Origin: Oceanobacter mangrovi
Lineage (GTDB): Bacteria > Pseudomonadota > Gammaproteobacteria > Pseudomonadales > Oceanobacteraceae
Direction: 5' to 3'
Assembly (NCBI RefSeq): GCF_019740315.1
Contig: NZ_JAHXZR010000006.1
Coordinates: 1-64,000, forward strand
Length of the DNA stretch: 64,000 bases
This document shows, piece by piece, positions 53,793-63,490 of the stretch; the first letter of the stretch is position 1, and each line of letters opens with the position of its first letter. The notes below the pieces were generated by a model. It ran no database searches. It worked only from the letters and a program-made list of their open reading frames with translations, and was not told the DNA's origin. The position numbers and the translations under genes are program-made.

Positions 53793-54100
53793 AAGGGATC
53801 TCCGTAATCAAGGGCTTGAAGTTGGCCGGGAACCAGTTATTAGAGCGTTTTGCGCCTCTGGCTCAGTACACTGATTGCCTGAAGTTCTTGCCTGATTCTC
53901 TGATGAGGTGAATAGAAGAGCTGAATGGCGCTGAACAGCAAACCAATAAGCACCCGGCCTGGATGTTGTTATTATGACCGCCGTCACCGGGAGTTATTCA
54001 TGAGCAGAAATCATTACCGCAACCGGTTTATTTGAATTAAAACCTGGGCCCGACGAGCGTAAGCTGCGGCCCAGGCCAATCCAGCCGGGAGCTTTACTGT
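53793..54100. other. Intergenic region between cupin-CMD and MFS genes
   Basis: No gene is seen. The region must carry the promoters for two divergent genes. A stem CCTGGGCC/GGCCCAGG with a 17-base spacer lies at about 54043-54075, shortly before the MFS start, and could be a regulatory or terminator-like structure. No other clear motif was found. Confidence 0.4.
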
Positions 54101-55297
54101 ATGAACCTGCCTCGTGATGCCATTGCTTTCTGGGGCACCGCTGTTGCGTTAATTCTGGCTTACGCCTCTTCCTCCACCCCTGTTCCACTTTATGAAACCT
54201 GGCGTGTTGCTGATGGCCTGACCTACTCCGATTTATCCCTCAGTTCGGTGATTTATTTTATTGGTGCCGTGTCCGCACTGATGTTCTTTGGCCGCTTGTC
54301 TGATTTTCTCGGTCGTCGCCCCATTGCAATCCTGGCGATGTTGCTGGCGGCTATTTCCAGCGTGCTGTTTATGTTTGTCGATAGCGCCTTGCCATTGCTA
54401 CTCGGGCGTGGCTTGCAAGGTCTGGCCAGCGGCCTGGCCTCAACCGCCATGACCGCCTGGATTGTTGATTCAGCCAAACCTCATCAACGCTCATTGCCAC
54501 CCCTGATCATCAGTGTCAGCCCACTGGTTGGCCTGTCGCTGGGCAGTCTCGGCGGTGGCGCACTGATCACCTACGCACCACTGCCGCGCACGCTGGTATT
54601 TCTGACCAGTCTGGCGCTGATCATTATTTCAACCTTGATGCTGTGTTTTGCGCGTGAATCCATCAGCCGCAAGCCCGGCGTGCTGCAATCCATGAAGCCG
54701 CTGGTCGGCTTGCCTGAAGCAGGTAAACGCTGGTATCCGATTGCCGCCATTACCTTTACCTGCACCTGGGCCATGGGCGGTTTCTATCAGGCGTTTGGTC
54801 CAACCATTGCTGCCCAGTACCTGCATTCAACCACCGCCATTGCCGCTGCCATCGTGTTTGCGTCTTTTATGATGCCAAGCATTTTTGGCGCGACGCTGGC
54901 CAGCAAGCTGACACAGGAACGGGCAGTGATTCTGGGTTTACTGGTATTCATGGTTTCCGCTGCCGGCGTGGCGGTTTCGCTGTATTTCGGTGCGCTGGTG
55001 CCGTTCCTTATCTGTGGCGCCTTGGCAGGTACCGCACAAGGCGCCTGCATGAATGGCGGCATCCGACTACTCATGACGGGCGCCCAGCCGCACCAACGCG
55101 CCAGCACCTTTTCGGTGATTTACGCCACCGCCTACACTGGCGCGGCGATTCCTACTCTGGTGGTTGGCCGCCTGACTGGCAGCTTTTCGCTGATGGAATT
55201 GGTATTCGGCTACGCCATGCTGGCGGTACTGGGATTTGCATTGGTGTCGTTGCTGATGCTGGCACAGCTGCGCAAACAGCAACTGCCTCTTGTCTGA
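54101..55297 (+). CDS. MFS transporter
   Basis: 398 residues with 12 hydrophobic segments. The loop between helices 2 and 3 has the MFS signature GRLSDFLGRRPIAI, and PLIISVSPLVGLSLGSLGGG belongs to helix 5. It resembles drug/sugar efflux subfamilies of bacterial MFS; substrate unknown. It stands between the divergent cupin-CMD gene and the convergent AraC regulator, so a shared regulon is possible. ATG 54101 has CGGGAG nine bases upstream. Confidence 0.88.
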   Translation: MNLPRDAIAFWGTAVALILAYASSSTPVPLYETWRVADGLTYSDLSLSSVIYFIGAVSALMFFGRLSDFLGRRPIAILAMLLAAISSVLFMFVDSALPLLLGRGLQGLASGLASTAMTAWIVDSAKPHQRSLPPLIISVSPLVGLSLGSLGGGALITYAPLPRTLVFLTSLALIIISTLMLCFARESISRKPGVLQSMKPLVGLPEAGKRWYPIAAITFTCTWAMGGFYQAFGPTIAAQYLHSTTAIAAAIVFASFMMPSIFGATLASKLTQERAVILGLLVFMVSAAGVAVSLYFGALVPFLICGALAGTAQGACMNGGIRLLMTGAQPHQRASTFSVIYATAYTGAAIPTLVVGRLTGSFSLMELVFGYAMLAVLGFALVSLLMLAQLRKQQLPLV

Positions 55298-55342
55298 TAA
55301 AAGATTCTGGCAAGGCATGCCTTGCCCCTACCCGATTTTTCG

Positions 55343-56263
55343 TCAGGCGCGCATCGCCAAGCGCAGATTCTCGATATCCCGTTTCGGCGGTGCACCGTAC
55401 AAGCGGCTGTATTCCCGGCTGAATTGCGAAGGGCTTTCGTAGCCCACTTCGTAGGCAGCACTGGAGGCATCCAGGTGTTCGTTCAGCATTAATCGCTTGG
55501 CTTCATTCAGGCGCAGCCATTTCTGGTATTGCAGCGGGCTCATACCGGTAAGCTGACGAAAATGATGATGAAAGGTCGGTGTGCTCATTTGCACCCGCGT
55601 AGCCAGCTCATCAATTTTCAGTGAGGCGGCATAGTTAAGCTTGAGCCAGTCGATGGCTTTAGCAATTCGGAAGCCCTGGCTATCGATCGAGGCGATCTGA
55701 CGCAACCGTTGGGCCTGATCCGTTTGTAGCAGCCGGAAGTGAATTTCACGCTTGATCATGGGGGCCAGAATATCAATGGCTGCCGGTTCATCCAGCAAGG
55801 AAAGCAAACGCTGGAAGGGTTCGACCAGAGTGACGGAGGCGTCGCTGAGCCACAGTCCAACGCCTTTGTCGGCAGAGCCTTGACGAGCCTGTGCAGGCAC
55901 TGCCCCCATCGCTGCCAGCTCGGCAATCAACCGCAAATCCAGCTGTAGCACCAGACCTACACAAGGCTGTTGCGGGCTGGCTTCCACCACCTGGGAACTG
56001 GCGGGCAAATCCAGCGACGTAATCAGAAACCGCCTGGTGTCATACGGAAATTGCTGCTCGCCGATATGCATGATTTTGCGGCCTTGCATCACCATCACCA
56101 CGCTAGGTTGAATCAGGCAAACATCGGGCTGGGTTGGCTGGTCGCGGCGAAACAAGCCCAGGCCGTCGATGGCGGTCGGGTAATCACCGGTTTTCTGCGC
56201 ATGGCTGCAAATTACAGCGGCCATATGGGCATTGATTCGATCAAGATCGGTTGTCCGGGTCAT
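55343..56263 (-). CDS. AraC-family transcriptional regulator
   Basis: 306 residues. ATG 56263 (MTRTTDLDRINAHMAAVICS) is preferred over the frame to 56356, which lacks a ribosome site. The N-terminal 200 residues are the AraC_N type sensor (GLGLFRRDQPTQPDVCLIQP; VVMVMQGRKIMHIGEQQFPY; QVVEASPQQPCVGLVLQLDL) and the last 100 carry two helix-turn-helices (LKIDELATRVQMSTPTFHHH; AAYEVGYESPSQFSREYSRL). Likely controls the neighbouring MFS and cupin-CMD genes, by context only. Confidence 0.9.
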   Translation of the reverse strand: MTRTTDLDRINAHMAAVICSHAQKTGDYPTAIDGLGLFRRDQPTQPDVCLIQPSVVMVMQGRKIMHIGEQQFPYDTRRFLITSLDLPASSQVVEASPQQPCVGLVLQLDLRLIAELAAMGAVPAQARQGSADKGVGLWLSDASVTLVEPFQRLLSLLDEPAAIDILAPMIKREIHFRLLQTDQAQRLRQIASIDSQGFRIAKAIDWLKLNYAASLKIDELATRVQMSTPTFHHHFRQLTGMSPLQYQKWLRLNEAKRLMLNEHLDASSAAYEVGYESPSQFSREYSRLYGAPPKRDIENLRLAMRA

Positions 56264-56474
56264 GGCAAGACCTGTCGCAAGCAGTTGATTGCCGAAGTTT
56301 ACTTCAGGACTTTCGCGTTTGCCTTTAAACCCCGGATAACTCAGAGGATCAGGCAAGAATTACAGAGGATTTTGATACGGCTTGCGACGCTTGTTATGAA
56401 AAATAGAGCATGAGAGAAATAGAGCCAGTGGTCTGTGCTCCAAACAGCCACCAAAGTTATGCGCCGGAGGTTTT

Positions 56475-57671
56475 GTGGGTTTATTACTGAAAATTGTACT
56501 GATTATTGTCGTTGGGGCTGCCTTGCTGGCATTCGGTATCTGGCTGTTTTTGCAGCAGAACCAGTTCGATGAGCCGGAAGTTGCACCAGCATTGCGGCAG
56601 CCAGCGCCGTCGATCACAGGATCCGCCCGTTATCAGGATGGCAAATTTCATAATCTGGAAAATACGGTGGTAATGACACAGGCAGCCGAACCGACACAGA
56701 AAAAGTCCGGGCTGTTCGGCAACCTGTACAAGTTCCTGTTTGCCAAAACGCCAGGTGCGGTACCAGAACAACCCCTGCCTTCGCGCAAGACGGATTTGTT
56801 CAACCTCGACCCGGCAGAGAATCTGGTGGTCTGGATGGGACACTCCAGTTATTTCATCCAGCTGGATGGTCAGCGGATTCTGATTGATCCGGTCTTCAGC
56901 CAATATGCGTCGCCAGTTCCGGGCACCAATGGTGCCTTTGCAGGCACCAATATTTACACCACCGACGACATCCCGCAGCTGGATCTGTTGCTGATTAGCC
57001 ACGATCACTGGGACCATCTGGATTACCCGACGATTAAAGGGCTGCAAGGCAAGGTAAAACAGGTGGTTACGCCGTCTGGTGTGGGCTCTTATTTCCGCCA
57101 GTGGGGCTGGCCAGCCGCACAAATCCTTGAAGGCAACTGGGGTGATGTATTTAGTAGCGGCAATCTGGATGTGCACATTCTGCCAGCCCGCCATTTCTCT
57201 GGACGCCTGTTCGAGCGCAACCGCACCCTGTGGGCGTCCTTTGCGCTGATCACTCCGGATCATCGTTATTACCTTAGCGGCGACACCGGCTACGGCCAGC
57301 ATTTCAAGGCGATTGGTGACGCCTTTGGGCCGTTCGATCTGGCGATTCTGGAGTGCGGCCAGTACAACGCCAACTGGGCAAACATTCACATGATGCCAGA
57401 AGAAACCGCGCTGGCAGCCATCGAACTGCAAGCCAGCAAGGTAATGGCAGCCCACAACAGCAAGTTCAAACTGTCCCGTCACAGCTGGCAGGAGCCGCTT
57501 GAGCGCATCAAGCTGGCCAGCGAAAGCCAGCCCTGGCATTTGCTGACGCCGATGATTGGCGAGTTGGTGGATGTTGATGACAACAACCAATTGTTTACCG
57601 AATGGTGGCAGCCAGCAGAAGACGGTCAGATTGCAGAACAGGCTGACAGCATGCGCCAACCTGCTGGTTAA
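56475..57671 (+). CDS. Membrane-anchored metallo-beta-lactamase-fold hydrolase
   Basis: 398 residues from GTG 56475, which has GGAGG four bases upstream. An N-terminal transmembrane helix (LLLKIVLIIVVGAALLAFGI) anchors it. The MBL fold shows VVWMGHSSYFIQLDGQRILI, LLISHDHWDHLDY (HxHxDH zinc site), PARHFSGRL, YLSGDTGYGQHF and AHNSKFKLS. The pattern matches the NAPE-PLD-like branch, which acts on phospholipids, so a lipid substrate is possible. It is transcribed alone, 211 bases from the AraC gene start. Confidence 0.87.
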   Translation: MGLLLKIVLIIVVGAALLAFGIWLFLQQNQFDEPEVAPALRQPAPSITGSARYQDGKFHNLENTVVMTQAAEPTQKKSGLFGNLYKFLFAKTPGAVPEQPLPSRKTDLFNLDPAENLVVWMGHSSYFIQLDGQRILIDPVFSQYASPVPGTNGAFAGTNIYTTDDIPQLDLLLISHDHWDHLDYPTIKGLQGKVKQVVTPSGVGSYFRQWGWPAAQILEGNWGDVFSSGNLDVHILPARHFSGRLFERNRTLWASFALITPDHRYYLSGDTGYGQHFKAIGDAFGPFDLAILECGQYNANWANIHMMPEETALAAIELQASKVMAAHNSKFKLSRHSWQEPLERIKLASESQPWHLLTPMIGELVDVDDNNQLFTEWWQPAEDGQIAEQADSMRQPAG

Positions 57672-57766
57672 ACAAATTTTCGCACTCGTGAAGATAATGA
57701 AATTGAATCGTTGATTCTGGCTGCCACGACTATATTTGCGCCTCATTTCTGTCAGCGTTCGCATGT

Positions 57767-58900
57767 ATGTCGTGTCCCTATTTTGAGCAGTCGCTGTGCC
57801 GCTCCTGTTCACTGCTCAATACGCCGTACGACCAGCAGGTCGAAGCCAAAAGCCGGACCCTGCAGGCACTGACCGGCATCCCGCAATCGCAATGGCTGGC
57901 GCCTTGCACCAGTGCTACTGAAGGCTTTCGCAATAAGGCCAAAATGGTCGTCATGGGAGTCGCCCAGGCTCCGGTGCTGGGCATTGAAATTGAAACTGCT
58001 GACGGTTTTCAGCCCCTGTCGTTACTCGATTGTCAGCTCTATCCGCAAAGCATGCAGACGCTGCTACTGGATCTGCCGGAGTGGATTCGCAGCTCCGGCT
58101 TGCCGCCTTATAACCGTCACAAGCGTCGTGGTGAACTGAAATACCTGTTACTGAGCCAGAGCCACAGCAGCGGCCAGTTTATGCTGCGGCTGGTTTTGCA
58201 TAGTGAAAAAACGCTGGAGCGAATTCGTCATAACCTGCCACGCTTGTTGCAACAGCACCCCGCAATTGCCGTGGTTAGCGCCAATATCCAGCCCGTTCAC
58301 ATGGCCCGCCTGGAAGGCGAGCAGGAAATATTTCTGACCGGACAGCAAACCCTGGAAGAGAGCTTTAACGGCATTCCGCTGTTTATGCGCCCCAAAGGGT
58401 TTTTCCAGACCAATCCGGTGATTGCCGAGCAGCTGTACGCCACCGCCGCCCGCTGGGCCAGCGAAGGCAGCACAAAACACGTCTGGGATCTGTTCTGTGG
58501 CAGCGGCGGTTTTGCGCTGCATTGTGCATCGTTCGCCAGCCGCGTGACCGGCATTGAGATTGAAGCCGAAGCGATTGCCTGCGCCCGTTTGTCTGCCAGT
58601 CGTCTGGGTATCGACAATCTCGATTTTGATGCGCTGGACTCGGCCGCATTCAGCCAACAGCAGGCAGCGGTTGCACCGGACCTGGTGATTGTGAATCCAC
58701 CCCGTCGTGGCCTTGGTGACGAACTGGCGCAACGGCTGCGTGAGCTGGCACCAGCGCGGATCATCTATTCCAGTTGTAATCCCGCTACGCTGCAGAAAGA
58801 TCTGCAAACATTGCAGTATTCCGTAGTGCGGGCCCAGTGGTTCGATATGTTCCCCAACACCGAACATATGGAAGTATTGGTCGAGTTGCGGCGAGACTAA
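57767..58900 (+). CDS. rlmC: 23S rRNA (uracil-747-C5)-methyltransferase
   Basis: 377 residues. Starts [20 protein letters not shown], with cysteines that together with Cys of LLDCQLYPQ bind the 4Fe-4S cluster of the TrmA/RumB group. It lacks the N-terminal TRAM domain of RlmD, as RlmC does. The SAM motif is [18 protein letters not shown] and the catalytic loop is [13 protein letters not shown]. Methylates U747 of 23S rRNA. ATG 57767 fits the family. Confidence 0.95.
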   Translation: MSCPYFEQSLCRSCSLLNTPYDQQVEAKSRTLQALTGIPQSQWLAPCTSATEGFRNKAKMVVMGVAQAPVLGIEIETADGFQPLSLLDCQLYPQSMQTLLLDLPEWIRSSGLPPYNRHKRRGELKYLLLSQSHSSGQFMLRLVLHSEKTLERIRHNLPRLLQQHPAIAVVSANIQPVHMARLEGEQEIFLTGQQTLEESFNGIPLFMRPKGFFQTNPVIAEQLYATAARWASEGSTKHVWDLFCGSGGFALHCASFASRVTGIEIEAEAIACARLSASRLGIDNLDFDALDSAAFSQQQAAVAPDLVIVNPPRRGLGDELAQRLRELAPARIIYSSCNPATLQKDLQTLQYSVVRAQWFDMFPNTEHMEVLVELRRD

Positions 58901-59105
58901 CCCTTCAGTTATTTATTCACTGGCCGCCGTTAGTGCAACCCCGGCCAGCTTCTGAAGATGTCATAACCGCATATCCGCGTTTAAGGCAATAATCCTTCCC
59001 TTTGTGTCCATTGGTTAGGCCGCCTCATTGCGTTAGACTTCGCCGCTTGTAACGCACCCTGTTCCATGGGCGCATTTTCAGCACGTTTTATCAGGATTTT
59101 CTTCT

Positions 59106-61874
59106 ATGTACTCAGTTGGTCAGCGTTGGATCAGCGAAGCCGAAACAGACCTCGGACTTGGGCTTGTTCAAAGCGTCGACTTTCGTTCTGTCACTCTTTA
59201 TTTTCCGACCATCGACGACGTCCGGACCTACGCGGTGCAAAACGCCCCGCTGACCCGTGTCGTTTTCAAAGCGGGTGACAAGGTGCCGTTGCAGGACGGT
59301 TCGGTCGTAGAAATTGATGAGGTTGAGCTGATTGATGACATCGCCTTTTATTTCAGCAGCGGTCGCTCGATTTCTGAAATCCAGCTGAGCGGTTCAATTC
59401 AGCTGAACCAGCCGGTTGACCGGCTGTTTTCCGGCCAGATCGACAACAACAACCTGTATGAGCTGCGTCAGCTGAGCCTGCAGCAACTGACCCGTCTGCG
59501 TCAGCGGCCGTATTACGGCCTGCTCGGTGCCCGTACCAGCATGCTGCCGCACCAGCTCTACATTGCCCAACAGGTCACCCAGGATTCGCTGCCACGGGTA
59601 TTGCTGGCGGACGAAGTGGGCCTGGGTAAAACCATCGAAGCCGGCCTGATTCTGCACCGCCTGATGCTGCAGCAGCGCATTCAGCGCGTCATGGTGCTGG
59701 TGCCGGATCATTTGGTACACCAGTGGCTGGTGGAAATGATCCGCCGCTTCAACCTGAGATTCAGCATTCTGCAGCAAGACGACATCGACGACGCCAAGGA
59801 CATTTGCGCGCCAATTTTTGGCGGTTCGCAGATGTATCTGTGCCCGATGTCATTGGCCAACGACCCTTACGTTGCCCATTCCATGACCGCCAACGAATGG
59901 GATCTGCTGGTGGTCGACGAAGCGCACCACCTGCAATGGTCACCGGAGGGTGCTGACCAAGGCTATCAGCTGGTTGAAGCGCTGGCGGCCAAAACGCCGG
60001 GTATCCTGCTGCTGACCGCCACCCCGGAGCAGCTGGGTGTTGAAGGTCACTATGCGCGCCTGCGCCTGCTCGACCCGGAACGCTACCCAAGCCTGGAGCA
60101 GTTCCTCGACGAACAGTCTACCTACCAGTCAATTGCCGACCTGGCCTCTGCGTTGTCTGACGAGCAGCCGTTAAATGCTGATCAGACCAGTCAGCTGCAG
60201 GCTATCCTGCCGGATCTGGCCAGCGAAATTACCGCTGAAGACGGCCGCCAGCGGCTGCTCGACGCCCTCATCGACCGTCGCGGTCCGGGCCGTGCCATGT
60301 ACCGAAACACCCGTCATGGTGTTGCTGGCTTCCCGGCTCGAGTGCCGCACTTGCAGCAATTGCCTGCGCCGGAACTTCAGGAGACCGCGGTTAATCTGCA
60401 ACAGGCACTGTATCCGGAAGTTGGTCAGCCAGACTGGTGGCTTGATGACAGCCGCGTTGATGCGCTGATGGAAATCATCAAGGGCACTGGCAAGTCGAAG
60501 ATCGTGCTGATCTGTCACAACGCCGCTACCGTGCTGGATCTGGAAGCCTTCCTGTGGGAAAAACACGGCGTTCAGGTGGCGGTTTTCCACGAGAAAATGC
60601 ATCTGATCGAACGTGACCGTGCCGCCGCCTACTTCGCCGACCCGGATCAGGGCGCACGCTTGCTGCTGTGTTCTGAAATCGGCAGTGAAGGTCGTAACTT
60701 CCAGTTCGCCCACCATCTGGTGCTGTTCGATCTGCCGTTCAACTGCGACCTGATTGAACAACGTATCGGCCGTCTTGACCGTATCGGCCAGGCCCATGAA
60801 ATCCAGATTCACAGCCTGGCGTTCGACAACCATCCGTCAGCGCGCTGGCAGACCCTTGTTCACGAAGGTCTGAACGTTTTCAGTGAGCCGAACCCGACGG
60901 CCCAGACGCTGCTGGATCTGCACCGCGACGAAATCGAACAGGCGATTCTGGCCGATGATTCGCTGCAACCGCTGGTCGAGCGCCTGGCGCAAGAGCGTGT
61001 GGCGCTGCAACAGAAACTGGAGCAAGGTCGTGACCGCCTGCTGGAGTTGCACTCCTGCCATCCGCAGAACGCCCGCGCGCTGGCGCAGGAAATGTCGATC
61101 ACCCATATTGAAGACGAAGCCGAACTGAACGACTTTGTTGACCTGTTCGCCGACGCTGTCGGCGTTGAAGTGGCAGATCTGGGTAACGACTGCGTCACCA
61201 TCGCTCCTGGCGATCACATGCTGGTGCCAGAACTGCCACACCTGCCGGAAGACGGCTTTATGGCCACTACCCGTCGTGATGTGGCGCTGGCCCGGGATGA
61301 TGTGCAGTTCCTCAGCTGGGAACACCCGTTTATCGATCAGGCACTGGAGCTAGTCACCAAGGGGCCAATTGGTAACGCGGCCATCGGTTATATCGACAAC
61401 CACGACCACCAGACTGGCGATTGCTTTATCCAGATCCAGTTTGTCGCCAACTGTCCGGCGCCCAAACGCCTGCAGGTTGAGCGCTACCTGCCAATCGACG
61501 CCATGCACCTGACCTTCACGCCGAAAGGCGAACTGAAGGTTAACGAACCGGAACTGGTGGGTTTTGTGCTGCCGCTGAAGAAGTCCACCGGTCGCGGTCT
61601 GGCAGAACAGCGCATGGCTGAAATCAAACCGCTGCTGCACAAGCTGGAAAAACTCGGGGCTGGTCAGCTCGACAAGATGATCGCCCGCGCAACCAGCAAG
61701 GCAACCGAAGCTTACGAAGACCGCATCCAACGTCTGCGTGCGCTGTCTGAGCACAACCCGAACATCTCGCCAGCACTGTTGGCGGATGTTGAAAAAGAAG
61801 GCGCTGAAGTACTGGATGCCATTTCCCGTGCCCAGCTGCAAATGGACAGCGTACGCCTGGTGTTCTGCGGTTAA
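59106..61874 (+). CDS. rapA: RNA polymerase-associated helicase RapA
   Basis: 922 residues, near the 968 of E. coli. An N-terminal Tudor-like pair (GQRWISEAETDLGLGLVQSV) is followed by the SWI2/SNF2 ATPase: Walker A LADEVGLGKTIEAGLILHRL, the DEAH box VVDEAHHLQW and helicase motif LLTATPEQLGVEGHY. Motif VI in the second lobe is EQRIGRLDRIGQAHEIQIHS. RapA promotes RNA polymerase recycling by back-translocation. The start ATG 59106 agrees with homologs. It is transcribed alone and followed by a hairpin. Confidence 0.96.
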   Translation: MYSVGQRWISEAETDLGLGLVQSVDFRSVTLYFPTIDDVRTYAVQNAPLTRVVFKAGDKVPLQDGSVVEIDEVELIDDIAFYFSSGRSISEIQLSGSIQLNQPVDRLFSGQIDNNNLYELRQLSLQQLTRLRQRPYYGLLGARTSMLPHQLYIAQQVTQDSLPRVLLADEVGLGKTIEAGLILHRLMLQQRIQRVMVLVPDHLVHQWLVEMIRRFNLRFSILQQDDIDDAKDICAPIFGGSQMYLCPMSLANDPYVAHSMTANEWDLLVVDEAHHLQWSPEGADQGYQLVEALAAKTPGILLLTATPEQLGVEGHYARLRLLDPERYPSLEQFLDEQSTYQSIADLASALSDEQPLNADQTSQLQAILPDLASEITAEDGRQRLLDALIDRRGPGRAMYRNTRHGVAGFPARVPHLQQLPAPELQETAVNLQQALYPEVGQPDWWLDDSRVDALMEIIKGTGKSKIVLICHNAATVLDLEAFLWEKHGVQVAVFHEKMHLIERDRAAAYFADPDQGARLLLCSEIGSEGRNFQFAHHLVLFDLPFNCDLIEQRIGRLDRIGQAHEIQIHSLAFDNHPSARWQTLVHEGLNVFSEPNPTAQTLLDLHRDEIEQAILADDSLQPLVERLAQERVALQQKLEQGRDRLLELHSCHPQNARALAQEMSITHIEDEAELNDFVDLFADAVGVEVADLGNDCVTIAPGDHMLVPELPHLPEDGFMATTRRDVALARDDVQFLSWEHPFIDQALELVTKGPIGNAAIGYIDNHDHQTGDCFIQIQFVANCPAPKRLQVERYLPIDAMHLTFTPKGELKVNEPELVGFVLPLKKSTGRGLAEQRMAEIKPLLHKLEKLGAGQLDKMIARATSKATEAYEDRIQRLRALSEHNPNISPALLADVEKEGAEVLDAISRAQLQMDSVRLVFCG

Positions 61875-61921
61875 GCCTGAGAGGCGGTGCCCGGAGCGTT
61901 CGGGCCGCGCAGGCCCAGGAT

Positions 61922-61954
61922 CCATACAGCTTTGATATTTTCAAGGCTGTATGG
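61922..61954. terminator. Hairpin between rapA and gor
   Basis: CCATACAGC and GCTGTATGG (plus inner TTGA/TCAA) form a stem, followed by a CCCAAA/TTTGGG pair around a ten-base loop at about 61958-61979. The T tract is missing, so this is a probable rather than certain terminator for the convergent genes. Confidence 0.55.
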
Positions 61955-62006
61955 CCCCCAAATCGCTGCGCGTTTGGGGTGACGGTGTTGTTCAGCTCAG
62001 TCCGTA

Positions 62007-63368
62007 TCAGATCTGCCGCGCCGGGCTGCGCATGGTGACAAACTCTTCTGCCGCTGTCGGGTGAATCCCGATGGTGCTGTCAAACACGGCTTTGGTGGCT
62101 CCGGCTTTGATCGCCACGGCCAGGCCCTGCATGATTTCGCCGGAATCTGCACCCACCATATGCACGCCAATCACCTTGTCGGTGGAAGTTTGCACCAGCA
62201 GCTTCATGTAGGAACGTTCTGGCAAACCGCTGATGGTGTGTTTCATCGGCCGGAAGCTGGATTCAAACACAGTCACGTCACCGCTGAACTGCGCCCCCGC
62301 CTCTTCTTCCGTCAGGCCAACCGTGGCGATATTAGGCTGACAGAACACCGCCGTCGCAATGTTGCTGTAGTCCATCGAGCTGGTATCGCCAGCGAACTGC
62401 TGGGCGACGAATTTCATGCCTTGTGCCAACGCAACGGGCGTTAGTGCCGGAGTACCGACAACGTCACCAAGCGCATAAATGCTGTCGACTGACGTGCGGA
62501 AAAAATCATCAGCCACAATGGTACCGTCATCGCGTGTTGCAACGCCCAGGGTTTCCAGGTTCAGGCCGTCAGTCATTGGCCGCCGGCCAGTGGCGTACAT
62601 CACACAGTCGACTTCGGTGGTGCTGCCGTCCTTGAAGGTGACCTTGAGTGATTCGTCGGCGTTCTGTTCGATAGCGGCGATATCCGTGTTAACAAGAATC
62701 TCGATGCCTTTGGCAGCAATCTGCTCAGCCGCGAAATTACGTACGCCGTTATCAAAACCACGCAGCACCTGCTCACCGCGATAAACCAGTTTCACACTGG
62801 AACCCAGGCCATTGAAAATACCGGCAAATTCCACTGCGATATAACCACCACCCACAACGATCACGCGTTTTGGATAACGCTCCAGATAGAAGGCTTCGTT
62901 AGAGGTGATTGCCAGCTCGGCACCCGGTACTTCCGGTTTGAACGGCCAGCCACCGACGGCAATCAGAATGCGTTCGGCACTGTACTCCTTGCCTTCAACG
63001 GTGACCGTATGAGCATCCTTGATCCTGGCGGTGCCGTTGATAACAGTGACGCCAGCATTGCCCAGCATGGTGCCGTAAATGCCGTTCAGGCGTTCGATTT
63101 CATGGGTTTTGTTGTCGCGCAGCGTGGCCCAGTCAAAGCCGTTAACGGACATATCGACGCCAAAGCCTGCGGCTTCTTTGGCTTTTTCAGAATATTCCGA
63201 GGCGTAGACAAACAGCTTTTTGGGAACACAGCCGACATTGACGCAAGTGCCGCCGAGATAACGATTTTCCACCACCGCTACCCGCGCACCTTTGGCAGCA
63301 GCCATACGAGAAGCCCGAACGCCACCGGAGCCTGCGCCAATCACCAGTAAATCAAAATCGAATGCCAT
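62007..63368 (-). CDS. gor: Glutathione-disulfide reductase
   Basis: 453 residues. ATG 63368 (MAFDFDLLVIGAGSGGVRAS) follows GGGAAACACAC; the frame to 63422 is not supported. The redox-active disulfide is in GGTCVNVGCVPKKLF, the NADPH site in VVGGGYIAVEFAGIFNGLGS, and the C-terminal catalytic His/Glu pair in GIHPTAAEEFVTM. It keeps glutathione reduced. It stands alone between rapA and gspM, with terminators on both sides. Confidence 0.96.
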   Translation of the reverse strand: MAFDFDLLVIGAGSGGVRASRMAAAKGARVAVVENRYLGGTCVNVGCVPKKLFVYASEYSEKAKEAAGFGVDMSVNGFDWATLRDNKTHEIERLNGIYGTMLGNAGVTVINGTARIKDAHTVTVEGKEYSAERILIAVGGWPFKPEVPGAELAITSNEAFYLERYPKRVIVVGGGYIAVEFAGIFNGLGSSVKLVYRGEQVLRGFDNGVRNFAAEQIAAKGIEILVNTDIAAIEQNADESLKVTFKDGSTTEVDCVMYATGRRPMTDGLNLETLGVATRDDGTIVADDFFRTSVDSIYALGDVVGTPALTPVALAQGMKFVAQQFAGDTSSMDYSNIATAVFCQPNIATVGLTEEEAGAQFSGDVTVFESSFRPMKHTISGLPERSYMKLLVQTSTDKVIGVHMVGADSGEIMQGLAVAIKAGATKAVFDSTIGIHPTAAEEFVTMRSPARQI

Positions 63369-63428
63369 GTGTGTTTCCCTAAAAGATTGAGCGATGGTGC
63401 ATGCTAGCTTGTTAGCCGCCAAAACAAA

Positions 63429-63457
63429 AATGGCGATAGCTGTTCGCTATCGCCATT
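63429..63457 (-). terminator. Rho-independent terminator of the gspM unit
   Basis: AATGGCGATAGC and GCTATCGCCATT form a perfect 12-bp stem with a five-base loop. On the minus strand it is followed by TTTTTGTTTT, which suits leftward transcription of gspM. Confidence 0.85.
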
Positions 63458-63490
63458 AATCAAGAGATACAAAACCCAAGCGCTGCGGGT

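Noticed and set aside
49655-53845. Similar GGGAAACCAGTTA / GGGAACCAGTTA strings in two intergenic regions
   Set aside because: The match is short and imperfect and there are no further copies nearby; likely chance.
56484-57812. Long minus-strand open frame of 442 codons
   Set aside because: Antisense to the MBL hydrolase gene, which has clear motifs and a good start; the reverse frame has none.
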